A DNA stretch of 64,000 nucleotides from Siphonodentalium dalli (GCA_032622095.1 CP136067.1:45365549-45429548), one strand, 5' to 3'; positions 1 through 11,520 are shown, numbered from the stretch's first letter. The notes: generated by a model not told the origin, from the sequence alone. Numbers and translations are program-made.

Positions 1-136
1 AGGTCATTGTACAGAATACACAAAATTTCACAATTTCTAACTAATTCCTGATTAGTCTGTCAACCAGCCCATTATCTAACATATTCCATACCACTTATAT
101 TAGTCTACTGGAGCAACTTACTTCTATTATACTAAA

Positions 137-511
137 CTAGCTGGAACAGGCTCCCTTTGGGAGCCTATATTCAGCATCGGAGATACCTGTGACCCCCTTT
201 GTGGGACTTCGCAAACATTTTGTTCTGAGACAGAGCCTTCATTTAGAGGCGGCCCCTTTGTGCGCTTCAAGCACATTTGGCCATTGAAACATTTTGATAA
301 ATATATATATTGTTTTAATATATTTTTTTAAAGATTGAATTCCTTGCTCAATTAAACAAAACCAATTTTATAATTTTGTTTTTTAATTAAATTTTTTGAA
401 AAACTAACACCATTAGAACATCCGCCAGGGTACCCAGAGTCACCACACCGAATTTGGTTGAACTCGGTTCAGGGGTCTGAGAGAAAAATCCGGACAGATC
501 TTACTCGTTTA
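137..511 (-). mobile_element. Helitron-like non-autonomous element
   Basis: On the minus strand the sequence ends with hairpin GGCTCCCAAAGGGAGCC (149-165), then a short spacer and CTAG at 137-140 followed by T, the usual Helitron 3' end. The 5' part holds a TCTGTCCGG stretch and a segment shared with copies near 23.1-23.9 kb and, at the 3' end, 62.4 kb. No Rep/helicase coding is present. Confidence 0.6.
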
Positions 512-1119
512 TCTATTATATATTTTGAAAGATCTGTGTGTGTGTGTGTCTGTCTGTGTGTGTGTAATCGATGGACTCGAAAATGGCCCAGCCGATTTCG
601 ATGAAACTTGGTATGTGGGGGTATTTTCGGCCGGGGACGAACATGGGCATATTAATTTGTCCGTGCGACGTGACATTGACCTTGAAATCGGGTCATTTCA
701 AGGTCAAACGCCCGAATATCACGGGATTTCGACGAAACTTGGTATGTGGGGGTACTTTCTTATGGCGAGTCTCATAAGCATATTCATTTGCCCGTGCGAC
801 GTGACCTTGAAATCGGGTAACTTCAAGGTCAAATCGCCAATTTTGATGGGATTTCGACGAAATTTGATACGTGGGGTTACTTTTGTCCACTGATTGTTTT
901 GGACGGGTACAATCGTGACCCCGACCAGACCTTGACCTTCAAAATTATCAATTCAAGGTCAAATCGGGTAAAACCGGATGGATTTCGACGGGCACGTTTG
1001 TCGGGTACTTTTGTCCGGGCAGTGTTTTTGGACTGGTCAAATCGTGACCCCACTTGACCTTGACCTTCAAAATGGCCAATTCAAGGTCAAAGCCCGGACG
1101 AAGTCGGGTCACCTTCTAG
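512..1119 (+). mobile_element. Helitron-like unit, first of a head-to-tail pair
   Basis: It starts TCTATTATATATTTTGAAAG, has a (TG)n run, and ends CACCTTCTAG followed by T. The inside contains a duplicated block built on CAAGGTCAAA and ACGAAACTTGGTATG. Open frames across it exist in two copies and look like repeat by-products rather than genes. Confidence 0.6.
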
Positions 1120-1143
1120 TCTATTATATATTTTTGGAAGATC

Positions 1144-1174
<31 letters not shown>

Positions 1175-1732
1175 TCGCGATGAACTCGAAAACGGCCGAG
1201 CCGATTTCTATGAAACTTGGTATGTGGGGGTATTTTCGGCCGGGGGGTGGCATGGGCCTATTAATTTGTCCGTGTGATGTGACCTTGACCTTGAAATCGG
1301 GTTATTTCAAGGTCAAACGCCCGAATATCACGGGATTTCGATGAAACTTGGTATGTGGGGATACCTTCGGCCGGGGAGTCTAATAAGCATATTCATTTGC
1401 CCGTGCGACGTGACATTGACCTTGAAATCGGGTCAATTCAAGGTCAAATCGCCAATTTTGATGGGATTTCGACGAAATTTTATACATAGGTTACTTTTGT
1501 CCACTGAGTGTTTTGGACGGTCAAATCGTGACCCCGACCTGACCCTTAATTTCCAAATGATCAATTCAAGGTCAAATTGGGTAAAACCGGATGGATTTCG
1601 ATGGGCACGTTTGTCGGGTACTTTTGTCCGGGCAGTGTTTTTGGACTGGTCAAATCGTGACCCCACTTGATCTTGACCTTCAAAATGGACAATTCAAGGT
1701 CAAAGCCCGGACGAAGTCGGGTCACCTTCTAG
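1120..1732 (+). mobile_element. Helitron-like unit, second of a head-to-tail pair
   Basis: It starts TCTATTATATATTTTTGGAA directly after the CTAG of the preceding unit, has the same (TG)n block and body, and again ends CACCTTCTAG before a (TA)n run. Length is about 613 bases against 608 for its neighbour. Confidence 0.6.
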
Positions 1733-2907
1733 TATATATATATATATATATATATATAGATGACAAGTAGTCATTGATAGTCACATTATTTTTTGAGACA
1801 GTTGCTCGCTCTTTTTCAATGCACACCATGATCTTGGCATTAATTACATCAAGTCAAGTTTAATTATTTCAGTTTTCATTTCTCGAATCTACTTTCCGAA
1901 GGGTGTCGGAAGGAATTTGTTTCAACCCACTGCCCCATATGCAACATGCCATATAGCTCAATGTCATCTCTACTAAGGCCCATATGAGGTCACACTAACA
2001 TAAATATGGTGTTTTTTGCAGTTATAAATTCTTATAATATGTTTTAAACTGTTACAAATGTCATATAAGGGCACAAAAGGTCTTTAGTACAAAAATTGCA
2101 TGAGGGTGTAAAAAACGTGTCCCCCCCCCCCCTCGGGCCATCCACCACCCCGACATACCTTCCTGCAGATTTTTTACTACCCGCCCCCCCCCCCCCCGAG
2201 TAAAATCCTTATTTGGTGTGTGACGTAATTATATATGTTCGGAGATAATAGTAAATGGACTAATAAATTAAAATACCACATCCATGCAGAGTAGGTGCGT
2301 TTTTTATAGAGAAGATTAACACAGATTACCGAAACACCGCAAAAGGGTGAATGGACAGGAGGATAATGAGTGTGTTATAAAAGAACTGCATATACCTTTT
2401 ATAATTGTGTTAGTGGAATTCTCACGTGATATTGTGAACCAACTGGGATTAACTGTTATCTGAAATCTCTACAAGAATAATGACACCATTGCATGCAAGG
2501 TTATATGTGCACGAACGGCATTCGCATAAATTTCGACACAGCAATGTGTTTGTTGAAAGAGCTATATCAGTCGGCCGTCCATATAATATGGCGGGAACTC
2601 ATATTTTAGGCAATGTTTTGATATATTTATATAATACCACAACGCCTGAATTAAACAATCTATCAAAAAAACTAAAACTGTAGGAAAGAAAACGGTACTT
2701 CTTAACAGCATCAGTTTGTCACCACAAGCACCATAGAAAGGCTTAAGGGATAGTATAATCGTCCTTTGTCATGTTCATCCCTTTAGCCAAGTAAATCTGC
2801 AAACAGATTACGAATTTGATATATTTTTCGATGTACAAATTTCAACACATTTTTTTTCTTCATATTTTCAATTATTTGGTGGCACTTCTTTGTTCAGACA
2901 TGTTATT
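1733..2907. other. Unassigned AT-rich stretch
   Basis: It contains a (TA)n run at its start and two poly-C tracts (about 2119-2131 and 2183-2198). No convincing coding exon or element end is seen. Confidence 0.5.
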
Positions 2908-3161
2908 TTAACCCTTTCTATACTGAATGGATTCTCACATTCACAATATAAGTATACATTGCATGTGTCTATTATTAATTTTGAAGGGGTGTTCGGGTAG
3001 TAAGATCAGACCGCAGACATACGAACAGATGATACAAGTGCCGAATGATTCATATTCTTTGGTGGGAAATGTTTAGATATCGGATTGTTTGTTGATGTTA
3101 TTATCTGAACATTCCCATAGGGGACTACTCGTCAATGAGTATTTATTATAGAAAGGGTTAA
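2908..3161. mobile_element. TTAA-flanked MITE, family B
   Basis: It begins TTAACCCTTTCTATA and ends TATAGAAAGGGTTAA, giving inverted ends between TTAA duplications. Other copies are at 22200-22837 and 30946-31221, with fragments near 42740 and 43250. TTAA targets are typical of piggyBac- and Kolobok-type transposition. Confidence 0.75.
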
Positions 3162-3557
3162 CCCTTTACCCAACAGAAGGGCCCTGTGCCAATGCATTCT
3201 CTTATATATGCGAGTCGACCATAGGTCGCCTCGCATATATAAGAGAATGCATTGGCTTAACACATTAACAATTATAAAATTGTTAAAGAATGTAAGAAAA
3301 AATGGTAAAAAGTGTTAAAAAAAGATTTTTTCTAGGCCAATGCATTCTCTTATATATGCGAGGCGACCTATGGTCGACTCGCATATATAAGAGAATGCTT
3401 TGGCACAGGGCATAACTGTAACTATCATAATGTGGTCAAGGAGCCGGTTCCAATGATATCCATATTTATATGGTTCTATTGAGACAGACCGAAGATATTT
3501 TAGGCTGTTGAAGCTTTATTTGGCCGGTTTTGGCCGGTTTGTTGGGTAAAGGGTTAA
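3158..3557 (+). mobile_element. TTAA-flanked MITE, family A, copy 1
   Basis: Ends are TTAACCCTTTACCCAACA and its reverse complement. The interior holds two 69-bp near-perfect palindromes (3193-3260 and 3334-3405) that are inverted copies of each other. The copy uses the same TTAA (3158-3161) that ends the family B element, so one inserted at the edge of the other. Confidence 0.85.
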
Positions 3558-3912
3558 GCACAAGACAAAGCATGTTTCGCGAAAATTAGCATCGGACCCC
3601 CTCATCGGACCATGATACATGCAGCATTAACTTGGTGTTAGGCTGCCACTATAATTCGAATTGACTGTACCCTCTTCACCCCCTGTTCAATTCTATCAAA
3701 AATATTTACAGGCGCTATCCGGACTTATTTGAGAAATTTCACCAGTGGTCCAGTATATAGATCTATGATACTATTCACAAGTTGTAATGTAAAAGGTGAA
3801 GTCACTGTGATTTTTCGAAAGTGCATGCATCATAATTATTTGGACGTATAATTATCCATAATCAGCTACTTTATAAAAGCACAAAACATAATCATGATAT
3901 CGTATATATGGG
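3558..3912. other. Unassigned stretch
   Basis: Nothing beyond low-complexity AT-rich sequence is visible. Confidence 0.5.
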
Positions 3913-3920
3913 ATAATAGA

Positions 3921-4174
3921 CAAGCCTTGAAATAGTGTGTCTGTCATTTGCAGAATGAGGTCCCCAGAGGGTGAATTTAGTGATGCTACCCCGCATAGCG
4001 GGCTAGCATCACCAAATTCACCCTCTGGGAACATCATTCTGCTGAGGTGTAAGCAGAATGAGGTCCCCAGAGGGTGAATTTGGTGATGCTAGCCCGCTAT
4101 GCGGGGTAGCATCACTAAATTCACCCTCTGGGAACCTCATTCTGCAAATGACAGACACGTTATTTCAAGGCTTG
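3921..4174. mobile_element. Palindromic hAT-like MITE
   Basis: Inverted ends CAAGCCTTGAAATA lie between perfect 8-bp duplications ATAATAGA (3913-3920 and 4175-4182). The interior is two successive hairpins built on GAATGAGGTCCCCAGAGGG and GATGCTAGCCCGC. Degraded relatives are at about 43390-43771 and 62892-62972. The 8-bp duplication and CA start suit hAT. Confidence 0.75.
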
Positions 4175-4182
4175 ATAATAGA

Positions 4183-5295
4183 TATACCCACGCAAGGGCC
4201 TTTAGCTCAATATCAACGCACGGCATTTAGTCGCCAAATGTCAAAAAGATCATTGGGATAATTATACTGACTGTACAATTTATAAAGATCATCGAAGCGG
4301 GTCAGCGCGCCGATTGTGCTGCCCAATACAATTAACTCAACAACACAAGTAATTAAAAAATAAACTTCACGCGAGCATGAATTTGTGTACGATATAATTG
4401 TTGTATAGTATACATTGTCGAACTGAAAAGAATACCGTCGACGACGAAAGTCCAGAAAATATCGGTCAATGTCGTGTTTCACTCTGGTCTCTATATGACG
4501 TATACCAGCTCCTTGGAGATAACAGCAACAACATCAAACATATTGCCACGAGACAAGCTTGTTTTTGTGTGTGTGTGTGGCCACCCATCTGTTGATGCTC
4601 ATCGATTCTTCTTCCAATATACAGGGACGTGGATAGAGGGGTACCCATTGCGGTGTCCTCCTTGAAATTTCCAAAATCCCCCCCCCCATTTGAACCTTGT
4701 CCCCGTTGCACCCTGGTATCTCAAGCTTTCAAAAGCTTGACAAAAAGTAAACAAAAATATGCTATCTTTGGTTTAAAAACAACAAATTTCAGTCTGGTTG
4801 CAATATCAAACAATGAAAACAATTTCAACCTATATGTGTTGTGTAAAATGTCCAACTAATGTTGTGACAGCCATGAAATTGCCAACTGCTGAAAATGTTC
4901 ACCTAAGTTGGGGGGGGGGGGGTAGATACACACCCCGTGCCACACAGTGTGCGATGCTCTAACTAATATGTTGTTTCTCTATAATTTCTGGCCGTATGCA
5001 TTTATCGATTACTTCGTTTACTTAAAGGGGGAATGTACATTAAATCCGGCCATTTTTGGGATCATCTACTTTTATACTCAACAGAATGTATGTAACAAAT
5101 GAATGAATTTTAGCCATGGATGAGTGCAAACTACACTCATGTGCTATATGAGCGATGCAAACAACATGGCAATTATAATGAAAAAAAAATCATATGTTCA
5201 ATGCACATATATGTTGCGCGGCTCTATGTCCAATAAAATACGCTGTTTCTTACTGGAGGCGGAACATGGGTTCAATATCGAGTTTATTATCCATG
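4183..5295. other. Unassigned stretch with a hAT-like fragment
   Basis: From 4622 (CAGGGACGTGGATAGAGGG) to about 4930 the sequence resembles the hAT family of 49121-50111, including poly-C and poly-G tracts, but the right end is missing. A minus-strand open frame at 4213-4482 shows no motif I recognise. Confidence 0.45.
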
Positions 5296-5309
5296 TGAAC
5301 GGTGTCAAC

Positions 5310-5600
5310 TCTTTATTCCGAATGTCCGAAGGTCCAATATTCGGAAGGTCCCACATTACGAAGGCCCAATACTCTGAAGATCCCATATTACGAAGGTCCA
5401 ATACTCCGAAGTTCCCATATTACGAATGTCCAATACTCCGAAGATCCCATATTCCGAAGACCCAATACCCCGAAGGTCCGATACTCCGAAGATCCGATAT
5501 TCCGAAGGTCCAATAGTCAGGAGGTCCGATAGTACGAAGGCTCAGTAGTCCCAAAGTCCGATACCACGAAGATCCGATACTCCGATACTCCGAATGTCCG
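5310..5600. repeat. Degenerate short-period tandem repeat
   Basis: About 20 imperfect units around CCGAAGGTCCAATATT with a period near 14-15. Similar motifs recur at 11400-11515 and 13860-13985. Confidence 0.8.
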
Positions 5601-5776
5601 ATTATTATAAAGACTGTCAATTGATATGCGTATGTAAATTTAATTATTTTACAGTCTCTACCATTATAGATAGATAGTTTAATGACATAAAACGTCCACA
5701 CGAGACCGATGTCAAAATAACAAATATATATAACAATGTCAACAATGATTCAAACATAATATATATACTGCAGCAA

Positions 5777-6676
5777 CTATTTCATTATTATATCAGCAGA
5801 ATCTGACCTTTCTTTGAAAAATGTCCGGACCATGTTGCAGATTATGTTGCATGTATGAGGCTCGTTATTTTGCATTATGTATTGGAATTTTTGGCCTTCA
5901 TTCAATCCAATAAATTTATCACTCATCATCCCTATCTCATAAAAGAAGTGTTTACGCATCCTATCATATGTGTTGCAGCGCATAAGGAAGTGTTCTTCAT
6001 TCTCAACCTCCATGTTACATTTCCTACAAATTCTTTCATCAAGTGACACTTTTGGCTGTTTATGGCGACCCTTTTCAATTTCCAAGTTATGATTACTAAT
6101 TCTTAGTTTACAAAACATAATTTTTGTGTCGATATTCTGGACAATATTAAGATAAGGTTCTTGTGTATAATGTTGTTTGACTACACGGTACGTCCTTAAC
6201 TTATTCGCGCCCGAACATTTGTCATCGTTGAAAATATCAGTTTTATAATTCTCTATGTGGTTTTCTTTCAATTTGATTTTAATGTCATTTATCTGTTTGT
6301 GAATTGAGGCATTGGTAACAATTTCATTTAATTTTGGGATGCCGAGTCTCACTGATTCATGTTCAGGGATGACAATTTCATCACTGGACATAGCTGCGGT
6401 ATAGATGAGTGAATGTGGATCTGATTCAGAAATTCGCTTCGTGTATTTGATAGCTCTGGATAGAGCATCGATCACTATCGGGTATCTCCCGAGCTCGGCC
6501 CTAACTGCATGGTTTGACGCCTGTTTACTAACTCCGAGTACAGACTTACAAAACTTTATGTGAGTAATTTCACACGGTATTGTGTTTAATCTGTTCAAAT
6601 TTATATATGAAGCCCATATCTCACATCCGTAAAGAATAATTGGCTTGATGAGTTTATCAAAGAGTTTAACCCACAA
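5777..6676 (-). pseudogene. LINE ORF, C-terminal part with cysteine motif
   Basis: Beyond the frameshift the coding resumes with KEYKYLGIKF (near 6820). It passes an in-frame TAA near 6704 and continues as KPIILYGCEIW, ELGRYPIVIDALSRA, KLRTYRVVKQHY and a zinc-knuckle-like CRKCNMEVENEEHFLMRC. This open segment begins at a TTG, not a true start. It is the thumb and C-terminal region of the same LINE. Confidence 0.8.
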
Positions 6677-6915
6677 ATCAACAGAGAACAGAGAATGTTA
6701 TCGAAGAGACTTTCTCAACGAGAATACTGCCTTCATACCTTTAAGTTGCATTTCAGCCTGTGCCTTCTTAAATGATCCATTGGCACAAAATTTTATACCT
6801 AGGTATTTATACTCTTTTACGACATCTACTATAGCCCCATTTATGTAAAAATTTGGCACATTTCGGGTGTATCCTTTTCGGAATACAATACATTTTGTTT
6901 TCTTAGTATTGACAC

Positions 6916-9038
6916 TTAGACAATTAACGCGCGTATATATGTATCTAGTTTATTTAGACATTTTTGGAGACCATCTTTTGTGTCAGAGAACAAAACCAAA
7001 TCGTCCGCAAAAAGTAGATGACTTATCAGTTGATCTCCTAATCGGATAGGAGAACACGAGGGATCAAATTCATACCTTATATCATCAATGAATATTTTGA
7101 ATAGTGTGGGTGATATTATATATCCTTGGCGGACTCCAATCGTCGAAACGTTCGCAGGGCCGTATCCTACTTTTGTGTCTACCATATATGAACTTTTCAA
7201 ATACATCAATTTCAACATTTTAAAGTTATTCCCACTTATACCTATGTGCTTCAGTTTTTCAAATAATATTGGTCTATTAACAGAATCAAATGCTTTTCGA
7301 AAATCTATTAATGCAGTATACAAAGGCTTTCCATCTCTTTTATATCGGTTTATTATGGTTTTGAGTATAAATGCACTATCAATTGTACTTTTGTGCTTCA
7401 TGAATCCGAACTGATTTTCACTTATAATATTATTGTTTTCAAGATAATTTGAAAGCCTTGTGTTTATCACCTTATTGAACAGCTTTCCTAATGAATTGCT
7501 CAATGCAATAGCTCTGTAGTTGTTAGGATCTTTTCTATCACCCTTTTTGTGTATTGGTTTCAACAAAGATTCGCTCCAACCAGTTGGGTAATGAGAGGAT
7601 TCATATACTATGTTAAAAAGTCGCGTTATATCGTCAATAATTATCGGCACTACCGCTTTAAGAAGTTCGTTTCGAATCTTATCTGGTCCTGGAGACTTCT
7701 TATTTTTCATCTCGCCGAGTGCTTCGTGAACCTCATGCTTTGTTATTTCATCATTGTTAATTTCATGCTTGATATCAAGGCATTTACTATTTGGTACATA
7801 TGTGACATGTGATGTCCCATCCACGTCTTTGCAATACAAGTCATTGAAAAATGATACCGCGGAGTCAGGATCTAATTCATCCGTATTTTGTTTCTTGCTT
7901 TTCCTAACCTTTTGTAACATATTCCAGTATTCGCTAGGATCAGAAGTCTCTATCGCATTGAGCTTATCTTCAATACTTTTATTAAATAACCTCAGTTTAT
8001 ATTTTAATTCCCGCTTGTAAATTTTCTTTGCTGTATGAAATTTATTTATGAGCGATTTGTCAAATGGATATGTTTTAATATTTTTTGAAATATGCAGCAT
8101 ATTAAATTTTAGATGGCGACACCTTTCATCAAACCACGGGCGTTTATTTTTTGCTTTTAATCCCAAATTTCTTACCTTGGTGGATGCTTGCTCGTTTACT
8201 AATTGCATAATTGTTGTAATTTCATCCACTGCTAGTTCAGCATGTGATTGTTCGGTATTATGATATTGGGTTCGAAATTTTGACAATTTATTTTGAATTT
8301 CAGAAGTTTCTAAGAACTCAACAGCTTTACGTGCACTATTCAGTGTCCACTTGAAATTGAAGTCCGGCTTATTGTAGCTATATATGTTATTCACATGGGA
8401 TTCGTCGATTTTATTATATTGTAAATGCATGGCCAGAGGGCAATGATCTGAGAATTCGTTTGGGGACTTGATACAAAAATACTTAACATCTGATATATAT
8501 CGATCTGAGATTAACACGTAATCGACCACACTGCTGCCATTATATTGGTGACTTGTAAAATTTCCTAAAAGGTCACCAACTATTCTGCCATTTACAATAC
8601 GTAATGAAACGGATCTGCACAACGAAATTAGTTGTCGGCCAAACGAATTCACTTGTTCGTCTAAACTTTCACGAGAAGAAATTTCATCAATGGTATAATT
8701 ATTTGGTAGTAAGACATGCTCATCATTATCATCTGCAACAAAGTCGGACATTTTACCAGTTCGTGCATTAAAGTCTCCACCCATAATTACCATATCATTG
8801 TGGTTGAATTTAGTCAAAAGTGATTCAAGTTCAGTAAATTGAGAGTCCCTATGATCATTTGTCTTCCAATACGTTGAATTTTCGGGTGGAATGTAAATAG
8901 AAATGAAAATAACTTTAGATTTCATGTTGAAAATATGACCATCAAATTCAACACAAAGGGCATAATCACCAACAATGTGTATCTGGTGTATAAATTTCTG
9001 GTATTGTTCACGGCAGTAAAAAGCAACACCGCCTTTAA
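6916..9038 (-). pseudogene. LINE ORF, endonuclease C-part and reverse transcriptase
   Basis: The coding continuation starts GGVAFYCREQ. It carries the endonuclease motifs GGDFNARTG and FSDHCPLAMH. The reverse-transcriptase blocks follow: KSPGPDKIRNELLK, PIHKKGDRKDPNNYRAIALS, QFGFMKHKSTIDSAF, TALIDFRKAFDSVN, GVRQGYIISPTLF and the catalytic LLFADDLVLFS, with FADD in place of the common YADD. The frame shifts near 6925, just after the thumb begins. Codons upstream of 9038 in the raw open frame belong to the inserted element. Confidence 0.88.
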
Positions 9039-9526
9039 AGGTACGGTTGGCCTTGGCGGTGGGTATCCTGTGAAAATATTTCCACCCGTCAAAAACCGCC
9101 ACAAACAGAAAGAACATCAAAATGTAGACAGACTTTGTCCGTATACAAATAAGAAATATCGCATAAACAGTATGTTATTGTCAAACGTTTGACCATTGTT
9201 ATGTAAACAAAAGCATAAAAAGTTACTTTTCTGGTGTTTGTTTATATTGTGATGGTAAACATAAAGAGCGTTCTTTGTTGGTGAATTCCTGATATGGAAG
9301 TAATAAAGAGCGTTTATGCCATTTGTGTGTGATTAGCCAGTATCATTGTGCTGTCTTCTGTAACACAATCAGGCTCTTGCTTAGGTAAAATATAGTAGGT
9401 CTTTATGATAACATGCTGTTTACGTGATGGTCATGGTATATATGAACGAAACTATGCGTTTTAATGTTTTTCTGTTTACGGTGATTAGAACATATATGAA
9501 TATTTTCGACAACTAAGGCCTCACGT
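9039..9526. mobile_element. 488-bp element inserted in the LINE endonuclease
   Basis: It is flanked by perfect 8-bp duplications GCCTTTAA (9031-9038 and 9527-9534). Removing it and one duplicate restores an uninterrupted LINE frame across the junction. The ends share only an imperfect inverted GGCCTT-containing motif, so a hAT-type origin is suggested by the 8-bp duplication but not proven. Confidence 0.75.
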
Positions 9527-9811
9527 GCCTTTAATCGAACGTCCTTTGTTACATTTACGACTCAGTTCAGTGCAGTGGTAATGTGGAATTTGGATTTCTG
9601 ATTCTGTACTATGCCAAGTTTCAGTGATTGTAATAAAATCATATCTGTCTATAATTTCCAAGCACTGCGGGTCTTCCGATTTATTAATAAATCCCTGTGC
9701 ATTCCACGCAGTATATGCAACGTTTTGTCGCGCGATACCATTACAACAGTCAACTATTCCTCTACTATTGCATGAAATATTCGGTTTATTCATATTTATG
9801 GAGAATTTCAA
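9527..9811 (-). pseudogene. LINE ORF, N-terminal endonuclease part
   Basis: The frame from the ATG at 9811 reads into the start of an endonuclease domain with YTAWNAQGF and DFITITETWH, supplying the Asn and the catalytic Glu. It is cut after KGRSIKG by an inserted element. The reading frame resumes at 9038 without loss: the duplicated target codes for the same residues on both sides. Confidence 0.82.
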
Positions 9812-9834
9812 TTGGTATGTCGTCTAGAACAAGA

Positions 9835-10843
9835 AACTAATTAATGGAAATAGCCATCAATGGGATAATTAATATCAAATACTGACATCTGTCTGTGCAA
9901 TGTCGAGATTTACTATTGACGTCTATCTATTTATTTCGAGAATTAACTTAAAGTCTATATATTCAAATATAATTAAATTTGTTAATTTTCAAAATATAGT
10001 TAAATTTGTTAATTATTATTAAAATAAGTAAAGTTCAATGTCGAGATTTAACATATATGCAACGGTGTAAGCATTCAGTGACGTCGTGGTGGAGAGTTGA
10101 AGGAGCCACAACATGGCCCAACTGGCAAAATACTAAAATACTAATAAATGTGTATGCTCATTCATGAAATATTTATATATTTAAGGCAGACGACCCCTCC
10201 TATGGCGCCTAGCTTAGTAAGCAGTCTCACAACTATGTCGCATCCATCTCTTCTCACATTCTCTATCTCTCTAACTCTCTCTCTCTCTCTCTTCCTCGCT
10301 CTATTATCACCACCCCCCCCCCCCGCATCTCTTATTACTACCAATATAACATTTCGCACCTGCATGATCATGACCTGGTTCATGATTAATAATTATGTTC
10401 CTTCCCCAACGTCTCTCCCCCTTCTCACTCTTCCTAGAGCTCCAATCGTCCCTCTTGACACTATCAATATATGTATATCTCTCCGACATAATACAATGTA
10501 CTTCCAATCTCAACTTAACGAAGAGGGGCGCGTAAAAAATGTTTGGTTCGAGTTTGAAAAAGTGTGTCGAAAAGTTGTCCAACCGCTGCTCGGGTCGAAA
10601 CATATTGGGATTTGAAGGAAATGGCTCTGGGAATGCCCTCGGTGCATTCTTAACGACTCGGCTGTTATTTCCTCAGCGAAGCGGAAATGGTCGATTCGTT
10701 GAGAATGGTCCTCATTGACGCTGCACTATAGACACTGGCTTATAAATGACACCCCGACGCTCGGCTCTGTTCGCCGTAACGAGACGTGCATAGTGTAACG
10801 ACGTAGCCTCATAGAGCCAGCGTCTAGTCAACATTGATGCCAC
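9835..10843. other. Unassigned low-complexity stretch
   Basis: It contains AT-rich sequence, a CT-rich run at about 10260-10300 and a poly-C tract near 10311-10324. Open frames on either strand track the low-complexity runs. Confidence 0.5.
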
Positions 10844-10947
10844 CACAGGTCCCCAGAAAAAAAAATTGACCCCACCCCAATAGTACTTAATGCTATAGGA
10901 TTAAGTACTATTGGGGGTGGGGTCAATTTTTGTTCAGGGGACCTGTG
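10844..10947. repeat. 104-bp near-perfect palindrome
   Basis: Arms run from CACAGGTCCCC to GGGGACCTGTG, include TTGACCCCACCCC and AATAGTACTTAAT, and leave a loop of about 8 bases. It could extrude as a cruciform or be a small foldback element. Confidence 0.85.
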
Positions 10948-11389
10948 ATTGATGCGTGATGAAAAATTGGAACGAAAAGTTTTTGGTTAGAAACTAAAAA
11001 TATATGGGTCGAAAATAGGGAAAGTCGGGAAATTGAGGGGAAATGACGGCATAACTACAAAATCATGCATAACCATCTCGGCGAAACATTTTGAGTTTGA
11101 AAAGTGGTCCGGGCGCTGCTCGGGCCGAAAAATATAATTCCCCCCATTTTCGACCCACTTTTTCAATCTCGACCCAACTTTTTTTTCGGCCCGAAATATT
11201 TGGCCGAGGTGGCTATGAACGAATTTGGGGTCATTACGGTCATTTTAGGAATAAGTAACAAAAACTCACGTCGTTTGATCTCGTCTAAGGTCCACTTGGA
11301 CGATGCGGAATCTCATAACCTTAGTCACGACAATGAACAATGCATTGGTAGATATATCCCTAAAATCGTCAATCAAAGGTCTGGGCGCG

Positions 11390-11520
11390 GTGAAACCCGT
11401 CTTGATATCCGAAAACATTCGGAGTATCGGACCTTCGGAGTAATCGGTCTTAAGAGTATAAAAACTTTGGAGTATTAGACCTTCGGAGTATTAGACCTTC
11501 GAAGTATTAATACTTCGTGT
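11390..11520. repeat. Degenerate CTTCGGAGTAT repeat
   Basis: Six or more imperfect units of CTTCGGAGTATTAGAC. This is the same motif class, in reverse complement, as the 5310-5600 array. Confidence 0.7.

Larger units (their letters stand above)
5777..9811 (-). mobile_element. Non-LTR retrotransposon (LINE), inactive
   Basis: One long decayed open frame on the minus strand encodes an endonuclease of the exonuclease/phosphatase fold, a reverse transcriptase and a C-terminal cysteine motif. It is interrupted three times: a 488-bp insertion at 9039-9526, a frameshift near 6925, and an in-frame stop near 6704. Similarity to CR1/RTE-type LINEs is clear but the clade is not settled. No poly-A tail is evident and the true 3' end is undefined. 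Confidence 0.85.

Noticed and set aside
525-1670. Several overlapping open frames (MKLGMWGYF..., ICPCDVTLTLKSG...) that look like a repeated protein
   Set aside because: They follow two tandem Helitron-like units, exist on both strands and in several frames, and have no domain.
5124-5701. Repeat-rich open frames on both strands
   Set aside because: They are translations of the degenerate CCGAAGGTCC array.
10148-10615. 155-codon plus-strand frame with a Ser/Leu/Pro-rich start
   Set aside because: Composition follows CT-rich low complexity, with opposite-strand frames of equal quality.
11270-11359. Possible exon on the minus strand (TNALFIVVTKVMRFRIVQVD) with a GTGAGT donor
   Set aside because: It is phase 2 in, phase 2 out, so it cannot follow the phase-1 signal-peptide exon; no partner was found.
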